Below are positions 33,075 to 40,094 of a stretch of DNA of 40,094 nt, piece after piece. The number at the start of each line of letters is the position of its first letter. Within the stretch, counting starts at the first letter, position 1. The DNA comes from Lachnospiraceae bacterium. GTDB lineage: Bacteria > Bacillota > Clostridia > Lachnospirales > Lachnospiraceae. The notes below the pieces were generated by a model. It saw only the letters and a list, made by a program, of their open reading frames with translations. It was not told the origin of the DNA and searched no databases. The stretch lies in assembly GCA_900771995.1 (NCBI GenBank), contig CAAGQC010000090.1, positions 1 through 40,094 of the forward strand, written 5' to 3'. Both the position numbers and the translations under genes were made by a program.

Positions 33075-33654
33075 AAAAATGTGTCTGATCTTTACTTTTC
33101 TCTTCTTCTATTTGTGAAATTAATGCTTTAATCGTTGCCTGATAAGAAATGGACATTTTATAAATGAGCTTCTCTTGTTGTTCCTGCATTCCCCTTTGCA
33201 TCCAACGGAGAATATTTCCGATCATGGAATTACTGTAAAAGTCAACAATAAACTGAATATCTGCTGTCGAAAGCCTCGTTCCTTCCACTTCTTTCTGCAC
33301 ATACTTTCTCACAAAATCCTCTGTAATATCATATAAATATTTCAGGATCAAATCTCTGTTTTTAGAATTATAGAGATGATATACAGCTTTTTTATATGCG
33401 AGAACAAGATGATATTTATTTAAATACTCCTCATAAAAAGAATCATTTTCTTGTTTTTCTTTTAAAGTTTTCTGTGTCTCTGTCCGAAGTAATTCCTCAA
33501 GTACCTGATAGATATCACTGTAATAATAGTAAAAGGTATTTCTGTTGATTTCACATATTTCACAAATATCCTTTACGGTGATTTTATCAATGGACTTTTC
33601 CTAAAGCAAGTTAAGCATGCAGTGCATAATTGCCTGTTGTGTAAATCTGGACAT
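33073..33654 (-). pseudogene. TetR-family repressor gene with in-frame TAG at codon 18
   Basis: Apart from one stop the frame encodes about 193 aa, normal TetR length. The HTH is clear: MSRFTQQAIMHCMLNLL, stop, EKSIDKITVKDICE, then INRNTFYYYYSDIYQVLEE. The carboxyl domain (FYSNSMIGNILRWMQRGM) resembles the DhaS/TetR_C_8 type. The stop is TAG at 33601-33603, where relatives usually have Gln or Lys; a CAG to TAG change would explain it. GGAGG just before the ATG at 33654 confirms the true start. No good internal start restores the HTH. The gene lies between DegV2 and DUF308 and is the obvious candidate regulator of both operators. If truly broken, both operons should be derepressed; a sequencing error or suppression is the alternative. 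Confidence 0.85.
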
Positions 33655-33679
33655 CCTACCTCCACTCTGATTAGACTAA

Positions 33680-34567
33680 TTAATCAATCCTCTTCTGTCC
33701 CCAAAAGAATATAGACACAGTTCCGGGTCCTGTATGGCTGCCGATCGTAGTTCCGATATTGTTAATTTCCACTTTACCATTCAGTTTTGGGAATCTCTCT
33801 TCGATCTGTCTGGCAACCTCTTTCGCATCTTCCATACAGGCAGACTGACATAAATAACATTTTCCGGAATAATTCACACCATCATCAGCAAGCTCCTCCA
33901 TTTTATCAACAGCTGCCTTGAACACCTTTTTCTTCGTTCTGATTTTATAGCGCGGAGTCAGTCTTCCCTGATCATCCATATTCAAAAGCGGACAGATACT
34001 AAGCACCTGACCAATGGCTCCGGCTGTTTTTGAGATTCTTCCGCCTTTGATATAAAAAGATAGATCTGTTGAGAAAAACCAGTGATGCATTCGTAATTTA
34101 TTCTCCTCTATCCAATGATATAATTCATCAATCGTCATTCCCTGATCCCGTAATCCCGCCATGGTATCCATGATCAATCCATATCCGGAGGATGCGCCCA
34201 GAGAATCCACGATATATATTTTCCGATCCGGAAATTCTTCCTCTAACATTCCTTTCGCAATATTAGCAGAATTGATCACTCCGCTGATTCCCGATGACAG
34301 GCACACATGAAGAATATCCAATCCCTGCTCCAAAAAAGATCTGAAATATTCTGCAAACTCATCTGCATTAATTTGTGATGTTTTTGTTTCTGCACCGGCT
34401 GCCATTCTTGCATAAAAATCATCAAACGATATACTCTGCCCCAAATCATCCAGATAAGGTACTCCATCTAATTCATAATGAAAACAAATATATTTTACAT
34501 TAATTGCTTCAAAATGTTCTTTGGAAAGATCTGCAGTCGAACAACAACTCAGTACATAATTATTCAT
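33680..34567 (-). CDS. DegV family fatty-acid-binding protein (FakB-like), copy 2
   Basis: 295 aa, full-length DegV. Carboxylate-binding contexts are TKTSQI (about 61-66), SSGISGVINS (about 92-101), YIKGGRISKT (about 167-176) and GSHTGPG (about 276-282). The start is unusual for the family (MNNYVLSCCSTADLS) but keeps the strand-Ser-Thr-Ala-Asp loop. GGGAG lies 9 nt before the ATG. It is the first gene after operator 2 and is followed by tetR 25 nt later, giving an autoregulated DegV-tetR unit. It is clearly divergent from copy 1, suggesting a different acyl chain preference. Confidence 0.92.
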   Translation of the reverse strand: MNNYVLSCCSTADLSKEHFEAINVKYICFHYELDGVPYLDDLGQSISFDDFYARMAAGAETKTSQINADEFAEYFRSFLEQGLDILHVCLSSGISGVINSANIAKGMLEEEFPDRKIYIVDSLGASSGYGLIMDTMAGLRDQGMTIDELYHWIEENKLRMHHWFFSTDLSFYIKGGRISKTAGAIGQVLSICPLLNMDDQGRLTPRYKIRTKKKVFKAAVDKMEELADDGVNYSGKCYLCQSACMEDAKEVARQIEERFPKLNGKVEINNIGTTIGSHTGPGTVSIFFWGQKRID

Positions 34568-34612
34568 TTCTATTTTCTCCCGACCAGCTATTGCACATAT
34601 TTACATTACACA

Positions 34613-34659
34613 AAGAATTTGCTGTTACATATTGTAACAGCAAATTCTTCAGATTGCAA
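34613..34659 (-). promoter_or_regulatory. Operator 2 and promoter of DegV2-tetR
   Basis: A perfect 37-nt palindrome (34613-34649), two 17-bp arms around TAT. The minus-strand promoter TTGCAA (34654-34659), 17-bp spacer, TACAAT (34631-34636) places its -10 inside the palindrome exactly as in operator 1. Shared core TGTTACA-nnn-TGTAACA. Confidence 0.85.
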
Positions 34660-34694
34660 TTGCAATTTTACTATTCATAGACGCCTGTCGTAAA

Positions 34695-36356
34695 CTACTT
34701 AAAATACTGCATCAACGCTTCCAGATCAGTGGATACCTTTTTAATTGTTCCTGTATCGTCCGAAATTTTGTTAACTGATTCTGCGATATCAGAGACGTTT
34801 GCCGTTACTTCCTCGTTGCTGGCTGCATTCTCTTCACTGATCGCACTCAGTTCTGTTATACTATTTATAATAGTCTGTTTCAATTCCTCCAGATTCTTCG
34901 TTTTTTCCGCAATAATTCCCGCTGTCGTAACATTAGCCTCAATAATCTGGCTCAGAGTATCAAAACCATTCTTGGCACCTCCGATGTCTGCCTGCTCTTT
35001 TTCTGCCAATGCACGCATCCGTTCAGCCAACTCTACAGATTTATTGGACTTTTCGAGAATATCATCCGCAATTTTCTTGATCGTATCCGCACTCTGGCTG
35101 CTCTGTTCAGCGAGCTGTTTGATCTCTGTAGCGACCACAGCAAAGCCTTTGCCTGCCTGTCCTGCCCTCGCTGCTTCAATGGAAGCATTCAATGACAACA
35201 GATTCGTCTGTGAGGTAATATCGGAAATCAGTTCCACTGCTTTACTAATGGATGCAATGGCCTCATTGGTTGCCTTTACCTGTACGATCATCTCAGTAAT
35301 AATGTCTGAAGAGGTATGCGAGCTTTCCAGCACCAGATTCATGGATTCTGAAGCATTGCGATTGGCACGATCCATTTTATTGGAATTTTCATTCAATGTT
35401 ACTGTCTCCGAATGGATCGCATTAACATTGTCCCCCATCTCCAGCATCCTAGTATTAACAGTCTGTACATTCTCTGCCAGTGATGCAGCGGTTGCAGCCA
35501 GTTCGTCCACAGCCTGTCTGATCTGGTTGGTTCCCTTACTGCTTGCAGATGCCAATGTATTTAATAATTCCATGCTGCTATCCAATTGTGCAGCATGTCC
35601 ATCCACCTCGGTGACAATACTGTTCAATTTATTCCTCAGGCTGACAGATGCCTGGATCAGAGTGGTCACTTCACGGATTACAGATTTCACTTCAAGATTG
35701 CCTGACAGATTTCCATTGGCAATTTGGTCAATATATTCTGCGGTCGTCAGTAATGGTTTTCGTATTTTGAATGACAGATAAACCATGACAGCAATAAAAA
35801 GAACATTCAGACATACTGAGCGCAGAACCAGACTTCTTAACATGTCGGATATTGCATCCTGAACTATGCTCTCCCGTTCTCCGGCAAAAGCCATTCCCAG
35901 AATCTCTCCGTCATCGGAACATACCGGCATATAATAGACATAATATTCTTCTCCCTGAATCTCTACTCCATCCGTCTCATAATCGTTACCGGCTCTGACC
36001 GTCTCCCATATCTCTGGATCTGCCTTGGTTCCTTCTGCCCTGTTCCCGTCCTGGTCCACAATGGAAGTAATAAATCTCTCATCCTCCATGAAAAGCGTCT
36101 GTTCAATATGTTCATCCTGCAAAGAATCTATAAACTGATAGCTGATATCATCCTTTTCCAGAATATCCTCACGGATATCCCATGTGAAATACTGCTCCAC
36201 TGATGTAGCACATGCTTTCAGCCGCAGATAGGTACTGTCGACCAGCTCATCTTTCATTTTGCCCGATGCATATACCGTCAGGGCAACCATCGTTGCAAGC
36301 ATCGGAATGCAGCCGATCATTAAAATCAACTGCAAATACCCCATTTTTTTCTTCAT
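34695..36356 (-). CDS. Methyl-accepting chemotaxis protein with single-Cache-like sensor
   Basis: 553 aa. Helix 1 at about 7-28, an extracytoplasmic sensor of about 155 residues (30-185) with a Cache-like YYVYYMPVCSDDGEILGMAFAG end (given as YYVYYMPV and GEILGMAFAG), helix 2 at about 190-210, a HAMP-like segment (KPLLTTAEYIDQIANGNLSG) and a signalling bundle with tip ITSQTNLLSLNASIEAARAGQ. It senses an extracellular ligand and signals to CheA. ATG 36356 has GAGGAGGG 7 nt upstream; the earlier frame covers the promoter. It sits directly upstream of operator 2 with no terminator between, so reading into DegV2 is possible. Confidence 0.92.
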   Translation of the reverse strand: MKKKMGYLQLILMIGCIPMLATMVALTVYASGKMKDELVDSTYLRLKACATSVEQYFTWDIREDILEKDDISYQFIDSLQDEHIEQTLFMEDERFITSIVDQDGNRAEGTKADPEIWETVRAGNDYETDGVEIQGEEYYVYYMPVCSDDGEILGMAFAGERESIVQDAISDMLRSLVLRSVCLNVLFIAVMVYLSFKIRKPLLTTAEYIDQIANGNLSGNLEVKSVIREVTTLIQASVSLRNKLNSIVTEVDGHAAQLDSSMELLNTLASASSKGTNQIRQAVDELAATAASLAENVQTVNTRMLEMGDNVNAIHSETVTLNENSNKMDRANRNASESMNLVLESSHTSSDIITEMIVQVKATNEAIASISKAVELISDITSQTNLLSLNASIEAARAGQAGKGFAVVATEIKQLAEQSSQSADTIKKIADDILEKSNKSVELAERMRALAEKEQADIGGAKNGFDTLSQIIEANVTTAGIIAEKTKNLEELKQTIINSITELSAISEENAASNEEVTANVSDIAESVNKISDDTGTIKKVSTDLEALMQYFK

Positions 36357-36458
36357 TTCAGCACCCTCCTCATTTTCTGATAGAAACTTTTTTCCTGCTG
36401 TCACCCATCCCCGTACGGACATGATGAAACATCCGCAAGTTGATATAATTTGGAAGAT

Positions 36459-36487
36459 ATCATAGCATATTTTATCAGAATTCACAA
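36459..36487 (-). promoter_or_regulatory. Promoter of the second chemoreceptor gene
   Basis: Minus strand TTGTGA (36482-36487), 17-bp spacer, TATGAT (36459-36464) with TGC extended -10. About 100 nt of leader follow. Confidence 0.65.
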
Positions 36488-36829
36488 CACTTCGACATTA
36501 TATCTTTAATCTCATATATCCCGACGCAATGCGGGAGTTTATGCGTGTTTTTTGTTTACAGTTCTGCCATGGTCATTTCCTGGTAACGCTGCTTAAAACG
36601 TTGTCCATTCCGAAGCTGAAAGATGACCCTGAGGTTTTCCGCTATGAGGTATGCAGTTGTTGAGATAACAAAACAATGATAAACTAAACATAGCAGTTTT
36701 TGTGAAAAACAAAGATTTTTATGTATCTGGGCTGGCTGTTGCGCCAGCAACTTGGTACAATATCTATAGTATTTTTACACCTTAGATTGCGCCGCCACTT
36801 TACAGGTTGCAGAAAGGCAGGGTTTACTT
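36488..36829. other. Intergenic stretch with a short decayed coding fragment
   Basis: 342 nt between the divergent chemoreceptor and capA-like genes. A minus-strand open fragment (about 36556-36660) ends in AENLRVIFQLRNGQRF then KQRYQEMTMAEL and looks protein-like and more GC-rich than its flanks, but has no start or ribosome site; possibly a mobile-element or gene remnant I cannot assign. CCCG/CGGG hairpin at 36520-36535. GCTGGC/GCCAGC hairpin around 36731-36752 precedes capA. No convincing capA promoter found. Confidence 0.35.
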
Positions 36830-38140
36830 ATGAAAAAAGTAAATTCCCGGCGATACCTTCTCCTGATCCTTGTTCCGCTTATATTATTCGCCGGCATTAT
36901 TGGCTATTATTTTTCAGGGCCGTCCGCTACCGGCGGTCGTCCCATTGCTGTTGCTGCTACTCCCACACCGGTTCCTTCTCCCACGCTGCTTCCCACTCCC
37001 ACACCGCTTCCTACCCCCACGCCTTTTTTGGAGCACGATATTACTCTTATGGCTGTAGGGGATAATCTGATGCACATGGGGATCGTGGCCAGTGGCAGAC
37101 AGGAGAATGATACCTATGATTATTCCATGCTGTTCGATGGGATCCGCCCTTTTCTGGATACCGCAGATGTGAAGATCATCAATCAGGAAACTATTCTTGG
37201 AGGAAATTTCCGTGGTTTTTCCGGTTTTCCCTATTTTAATTCTCCTACTGAGGTCGGGGATGCAATCGCAGATGCAGGCTTCAATGTCGTATTGCATGCC
37301 TCCAATCATACCGCAGACCAAAAACTGGACGGCTTATTGTATTGTGCACAATTCTGGGAAGAGCAGCATCCTGATATTCTTGTGACCGGTATCCACGAAG
37401 ATATTTCTCAGGCAGACGATATTCCTTTGCTTACAGTAGAGGATGTGACCTTTGCGATCCTGAACTATACATACGGTGCCAATACAGAGACACTGCCTTT
37501 AAATCTTCTGGGACATCTGAATCTTCTGTGTGCCGTAAATGAACAGACCGGGCAGATGGATTTCACCACCCTGAATCCACAGGTTCCGGAAGATATTGCC
37601 CGTGCAAAGGAACTGGCCGATGTTGTCATCGTCTGTCCCCATTGGGGAACGGAGTATTCCTCTGAGGTTTCAGGTTATCAGAAAAAATGGGCACTGGCCA
37701 TGACGGAGGCCGGCGCCGATGTCATTATCGGAACGCATCCCCATGTGGTGGAGCCCATCGAATGGATCACCTCAGAAAACGGCAACGAAGCTCTGTGTTA
37801 TTACTCTCTGGGCAATTATGTGTCCACCCAGAAAAACGCTCTCAGCATGCTGGAGGCCATGGCCTGGATCACGTTTCACGTCACGGAGAGCGGAGTCTCC
37901 ATCGACCGGGATGTTACCGGCGTGATCCCTCTGGTCTGCCAGTATACCTCCGGACCGGTACGCTTTGACAACATCTACCTGTTGGAGGATTATACAGAAG
38001 AGCTGGCCTCCTCCCATGGAATCCGTAACTACGGTGGGATCCTTCTTCGCCTGGAAGACCTGCAAAAATGGAGCGACGAGATCCTGGGTGATTTCGTGCT
38101 CACCAAAGATCAGGCGCTCCATAATCTGTCCCCGGGCTGA
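36830..38140 (+). CDS. CapA-family (PGA_cap) metallophosphoesterase-like surface protein
   Basis: 436 aa. A membrane anchor (about 8-28), a Pro-Thr-rich spacer of PTP repeats (about 44-65) and a CapA/PGA_cap domain (about 69-400). Motifs: AVGDNLMH (75-82), IINQETILGG (116-125), ASNHTAD (157-163), CPHWGTEY (269-276), GTHPHVVEP (301-309), YYSLGNYV (324-331), a calcineurin-like metal site pattern. CapA is needed for poly-gamma-glutamate capsule formation, but single CapA-like proteins in Clostridia have no proven role, and capB/capC are absent here. It is the only clear plus-strand gene in the window. AGGG precedes its ATG. Its last 22 codons double as a minus-strand terminator and match a fossil at 28158-28223. 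Confidence 0.92.
   Translation: MKKVNSRRYLLLILVPLILFAGIIGYYFSGPSATGGRPIAVAATPTPVPSPTLLPTPTPLPTPTPFLEHDITLMAVGDNLMHMGIVASGRQENDTYDYSMLFDGIRPFLDTADVKIINQETILGGNFRGFSGFPYFNSPTEVGDAIADAGFNVVLHASNHTADQKLDGLLYCAQFWEEQHPDILVTGIHEDISQADDIPLLTVEDVTFAILNYTYGANTETLPLNLLGHLNLLCAVNEQTGQMDFTTLNPQVPEDIARAKELADVVIVCPHWGTEYSSEVSGYQKKWALAMTEAGADVIIGTHPHVVEPIEWITSENGNEALCYYSLGNYVSTQKNALSMLEAMAWITFHVTESGVSIDRDVTGVIPLVCQYTSGPVRFDNIYLLEDYTEELASSHGIRNYGGILLRLEDLQKWSDEILGDFVLTKDQALHNLSPG
38064..38121 (-). terminator. Minus-strand terminator inside the capA 3' end
   Basis: TGGAGCG/CGCTCCA (38069-38075 with 38115-38121) with CCTG/CAGG and GGTGA/TCACC inside, followed on the minus strand by TTTTT. It lies just beyond the stop of the convergent calpain-like gene, so capA codons also serve as that gene's terminator. 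Confidence 0.7.
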
Positions 38141-38143
38141 CCG

Positions 38144-40094
38144 CTATGTCCCTGCGGCGATATTGGTACGGCTCACCCGTTCGAATGTTCTGACGAAATC
38201 CGATACCTCGATATAGAACTGTCCGTAGGTCTCGTCCGAGGAGACATTGATCAGGTCGCCGGTTCTGGTCTTCTCGCCGTTCTCCTGATACTGGAGAGAG
38301 AAGGTACTGTAGGGGTTTCTTAAGAGAATGCACTTCTTCCCGTCAATCTCTTTCGCTCCCATGACCGTATAGGCGTGCCCGCCGTTCAAGCCGTCCTCCT
38401 TGCCCGCAGTGCCCTTCGATCCGGCATGATAGACATAACCACGCTCCTTGCCGGTGCGGATCTCTTCGAACAAAGCGTCTTCATTCTCCGTTTCCACCGG
38501 CTCCTTGGAGATCCCAAGGAGCCGCTCCAGAAACGATCCGACCTCGCCGTACCAGAGTGACTGGTAGCCCTTGACCCCATTTCTTCCCACAAATGCACAC
38601 GCCTTCTCTATCATCTGCATCCAGAGTGCACCGGAAGACAATGCATCCGCACCGGCAATCCGGGGAATCTCCTTGCTGACACGCACATAGATCGGTGCCA
38701 ATTCCGTCTCTTCGAAGTCATCCACCACTTCAAAGCCATTCAGCAGATCTTTCCCCAACTGGTCTTCCTGTAACTCTCCCTCCGTCAATTCCTCCACAGA
38801 CGTTTCTTCCTCCACAGACGTTTCTTCCTCAGGCTGTTTCTTTGCCTTCTCGACCACCCTTCTCTCATAGAGCCGGACCACCACACTGTCCCCCTCATCC
38901 ACGATACAGCTTTTCAGGATCTCCGGTGAAAACTCCACCAGTCCGGCAACGGATGCCATCATGTAACAGTTGGAAACCAGACGCTGCTTCAGGTCATTGA
39001 CCGTGGGCTCATGGGCAAACAACGGTGTATCCTTCTGGTCACTCCAATACGTCAGCTTGCGGATCAGGGCATTGCGCGTAGCCCCACTTTGGCCCGTACC
39101 GGTCTCTTCCGGCCGCTTATTCCGAAAATCAAGGATCTCCGCCCCCTCCGGGACCACCAGTGTGCCGTTTGTCATTGTGTCAAAATAGGACTTGACCCCC
39201 AAAAGTGCCTCGCGGATCTGTTCATTATTCTCCTGTTGCAAAGCCTTCTCAACCGCTTTCCGCGCCGCCTGCAGATTCTCTCTTTCCCGGGTATAACCGA
39301 CCCGGTACCTGGTTCCCTGTACATACTGCCCGATCAACGCCACCGTATCCGGCGATCCGCCCGCCTCCTGCAGACTGCGGTTCAATGCCGCCAGACGGTC
39401 TCTTGACTGGTAATTTAGCTTATCCGAATCCGTGGAGATAGCTTCTTCTCTTGTCCGGCGGATAGTCTCTGTCTGCTGCCCGGCCTGCGGCATTCCCAGT
39501 TCCATGCGCAGTTTCCGCAGTTCCAGCCTCCTGACATCCTCCTGTAGTTCCCGGATCGTCTGCTTCAGCTCCGCCGTGTCCCCGCCGTCTGCCAGTTCGG
39601 CCTTTTTGGCCGCCAGGAGATAATAGGCCTGATAGCGTTGCTCTCTCAGCTGCAGATCCTCCAGCCATGCGGGATCGCTGTTCGGGTCTGCCTCGGCATC
39701 TTCCCGCAGCAGATGGATCTGGGTGCACACCTGCTTCATTTCCTCCGCCGTCAGCTGTTCCTCGGGTGCCGCCGGAAGCTCTGCCGTCTCCGGCTCATAC
39801 TCACTGACCAGTCCGTACCAGTTATCTATCTCCTGCTGCGTCAGCTGTGATGCCTTTTGTTTATCGGCCAGGATTTCCCCGCTCAGGAAAACTCTGTTCT
39901 GTTCACAGTACACCGAAAGTCTGTGCGTAAATGCTTCCACAATCGGTGCAAGTGCCTCCAACCGCTGCATGCCCGCCGCATCCTCGCTTTCCTCATACAA
40001 GCGCTGAATCTTGTAATAGCTGTTGACCAGACTCACATATTCCTTAAAATTTGCACGGATATTGCTGCTCACAAACATTTGCGGTGTAAAACGG
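38144..40094 (-). CDS. Calpain-like (family C2) cysteine protease, 5' end beyond window
   Basis: At least 644 aa; the frame stays open to the right edge and the ATG at 40078 has no ribosome site, so the start probably lies outside. The amino part (1-300) is mostly helical, charged coiled-coil-like. From about 360 a calpain-type core is readable: Gln365 and Cys371 in KQRLVSNCYMMASVAGL, a W..MIEKACAF block (about 486-496) as in calpain LLEKAYAK, His568 in GGHAYTVMGA, Asn588 in CILLRNPYSTF. These match the calpain Cys-His-Asn triad. An acidic insertion with a tandem EETSVE repeat lies at 417-432. Bacterial calpain-like proteases are sparse; substrate and location are unknown, and no signal peptide can be judged. 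Confidence 0.75.
   Translation of the reverse strand, partial: RFTPQMFVSSNIRANFKEYVSLVNSYYKIQRLYEESEDAAGMQRLEALAPIVEAFTHRLSVYCEQNRVFLSGEILADKQKASQLTQQEIDNWYGLVSEYEPETAELPAAPEEQLTAEEMKQVCTQIHLLREDAEADPNSDPAWLEDLQLREQRYQAYYLLAAKKAELADGGDTAELKQTIRELQEDVRRLELRKLRMELGMPQAGQQTETIRRTREEAISTDSDKLNYQSRDRLAALNRSLQEAGGSPDTVALIGQYVQGTRYRVGYTRERENLQAARKAVEKALQQENNEQIREALLGVKSYFDTMTNGTLVVPEGAEILDFRNKRPEETGTGQSGATRNALIRKLTYWSDQKDTPLFAHEPTVNDLKQRLVSNCYMMASVAGLVEFSPEILKSCIVDEGDSVVVRLYERRVVEKAKKQPEEETSVEEETSVEELTEGELQEDQLGKDLLNGFEVVDDFEETELAPIYVRVSKEIPRIAGADALSSGALWMQMIEKACAFVGRNGVKGYQSLWYGEVGSFLERLLGISKEPVETENEDALFEEIRTGKERGYVYHAGSKGTAGKEDGLNGGHAYTVMGAKEIDGKKCILLRNPYSTFSLQYQENGEKTRTGDLINVSSDETYGQFYIEVSDFVRTFERVSRTNIAAGT

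Noticed and set aside
33601..33603. Possible recoding of TAG as sense, since TAG also interrupts the IS transposase
   Set aside because: The NlpC/P60 gene and the truncated SBP frame use TAG as a normal terminal stop, so genome-wide recoding is unlikely; two independent nonsense mutations are simpler.
34729..35781. 350-codon plus-strand open frame opposite the second chemoreceptor
   Set aside because: Long only because the receptor's codon usage lacks antisense stops; no domain recognised.
36357..36458. Cyclic di-GMP riboswitch in the leader of the second chemoreceptor gene
   Set aside because: The leader has some G-rich segments but none of the conserved GEMM motifs that I could recognise.
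38790..38840. Short tandem repeat as a possible CRISPR or microsatellite locus
   Set aside because: It is an 18-bp coding duplication (EETSVE twice) within the calpain-like gene, with no spacers.

Overview
The window looks like a chromosomal segment of a Gram-positive anaerobe of the Clostridia, most likely Lachnospiraceae. This rests on protein families and gene style: SstT, DAACS-type transport, DegV pairs, DUF6020/YfhO-like membrane operons, NlpC/P60 with SH3b repeats, CapA, strong AGGAGG ribosome sites, and TTGACA/TATAAT promoters with 17-bp spacers. I cannot name the species. Almost every gene is on the minus strand; the only clear plus-strand gene is capA-like (36830-38140). I see no tRNA, rRNA, CRISPR array or prophage.

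Layout from left to right. (1) 0.2-1.5 kb: a membrane-anchored GH3-fold protein whose catalytic motifs are degenerate. Upstream is a 0.8 kb gene-free stretch with a strong promoter, about 370 nt of purine-rich RNA and its own terminator (candidate ncRNA), then a multi-hairpin element. (2) 2.3-5.8 kb: a heterodimeric ABC exporter. (3) 5.9-9.8 kb: an Sfp-type phosphopantetheinyl transferase, aspS and hisS. (4) 9.9-13.6 kb: a small coiled-coil protein, a dCache chemoreceptor and sstT. (5) 13.7-15.2 kb: a paired half-size chromate-type transporter behind a truncated solute-binding-protein gene. (6) 15.2-24.6 kb: an operon of large GT-C/YfhO-like membrane proteins, probably for cell-surface polysaccharide glycosylation. 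It is interrupted at its distal end by a decayed IS1380-family element. (7) 24.7-28.1 kb: a polar amino-acid (cystine-like) ABC uptake operon with a hairpin-rich spacer between the binding protein and the permeases. (8) 28.2-29.6 kb: an SH3b-NlpC/P60 peptidoglycan hydrolase whose terminator contains a fossil of a capA 3' end. (9) 29.6-34.7 kb: a more AT-rich two-operon regulon of DegV, PAP2-like, radical SAM/SPASM, DUF308, TetR and DegV genes. (10) 34.7-40.1 kb: a second chemoreceptor, capA, and a calpain-like cysteine protease running off the right edge.

The most interesting unit is (9). Two near-identical palindromic operators each contain the -10 box of a TTGNAA-17-TACAAT promoter at the same position, one ahead of DegV2-tetR and one ahead of PAP2-DegV1. 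The presumed TetR repressor between them has an in-frame TAG at codon 18. Two fatty-acid-binding (DegV/FakB-type) proteins, a lipid-phosphatase-like membrane protein, a membrane DUF308 protein and a radical SAM enzyme together suggest an undescribed lipid- or acyl-modifying system. That function is inference. Further unusual points are the GH3 pseudoenzyme, the candidate ncRNA, the capA fossil kept as a terminator, and the complementary degenerate ATP site split across the two exporter subunits.
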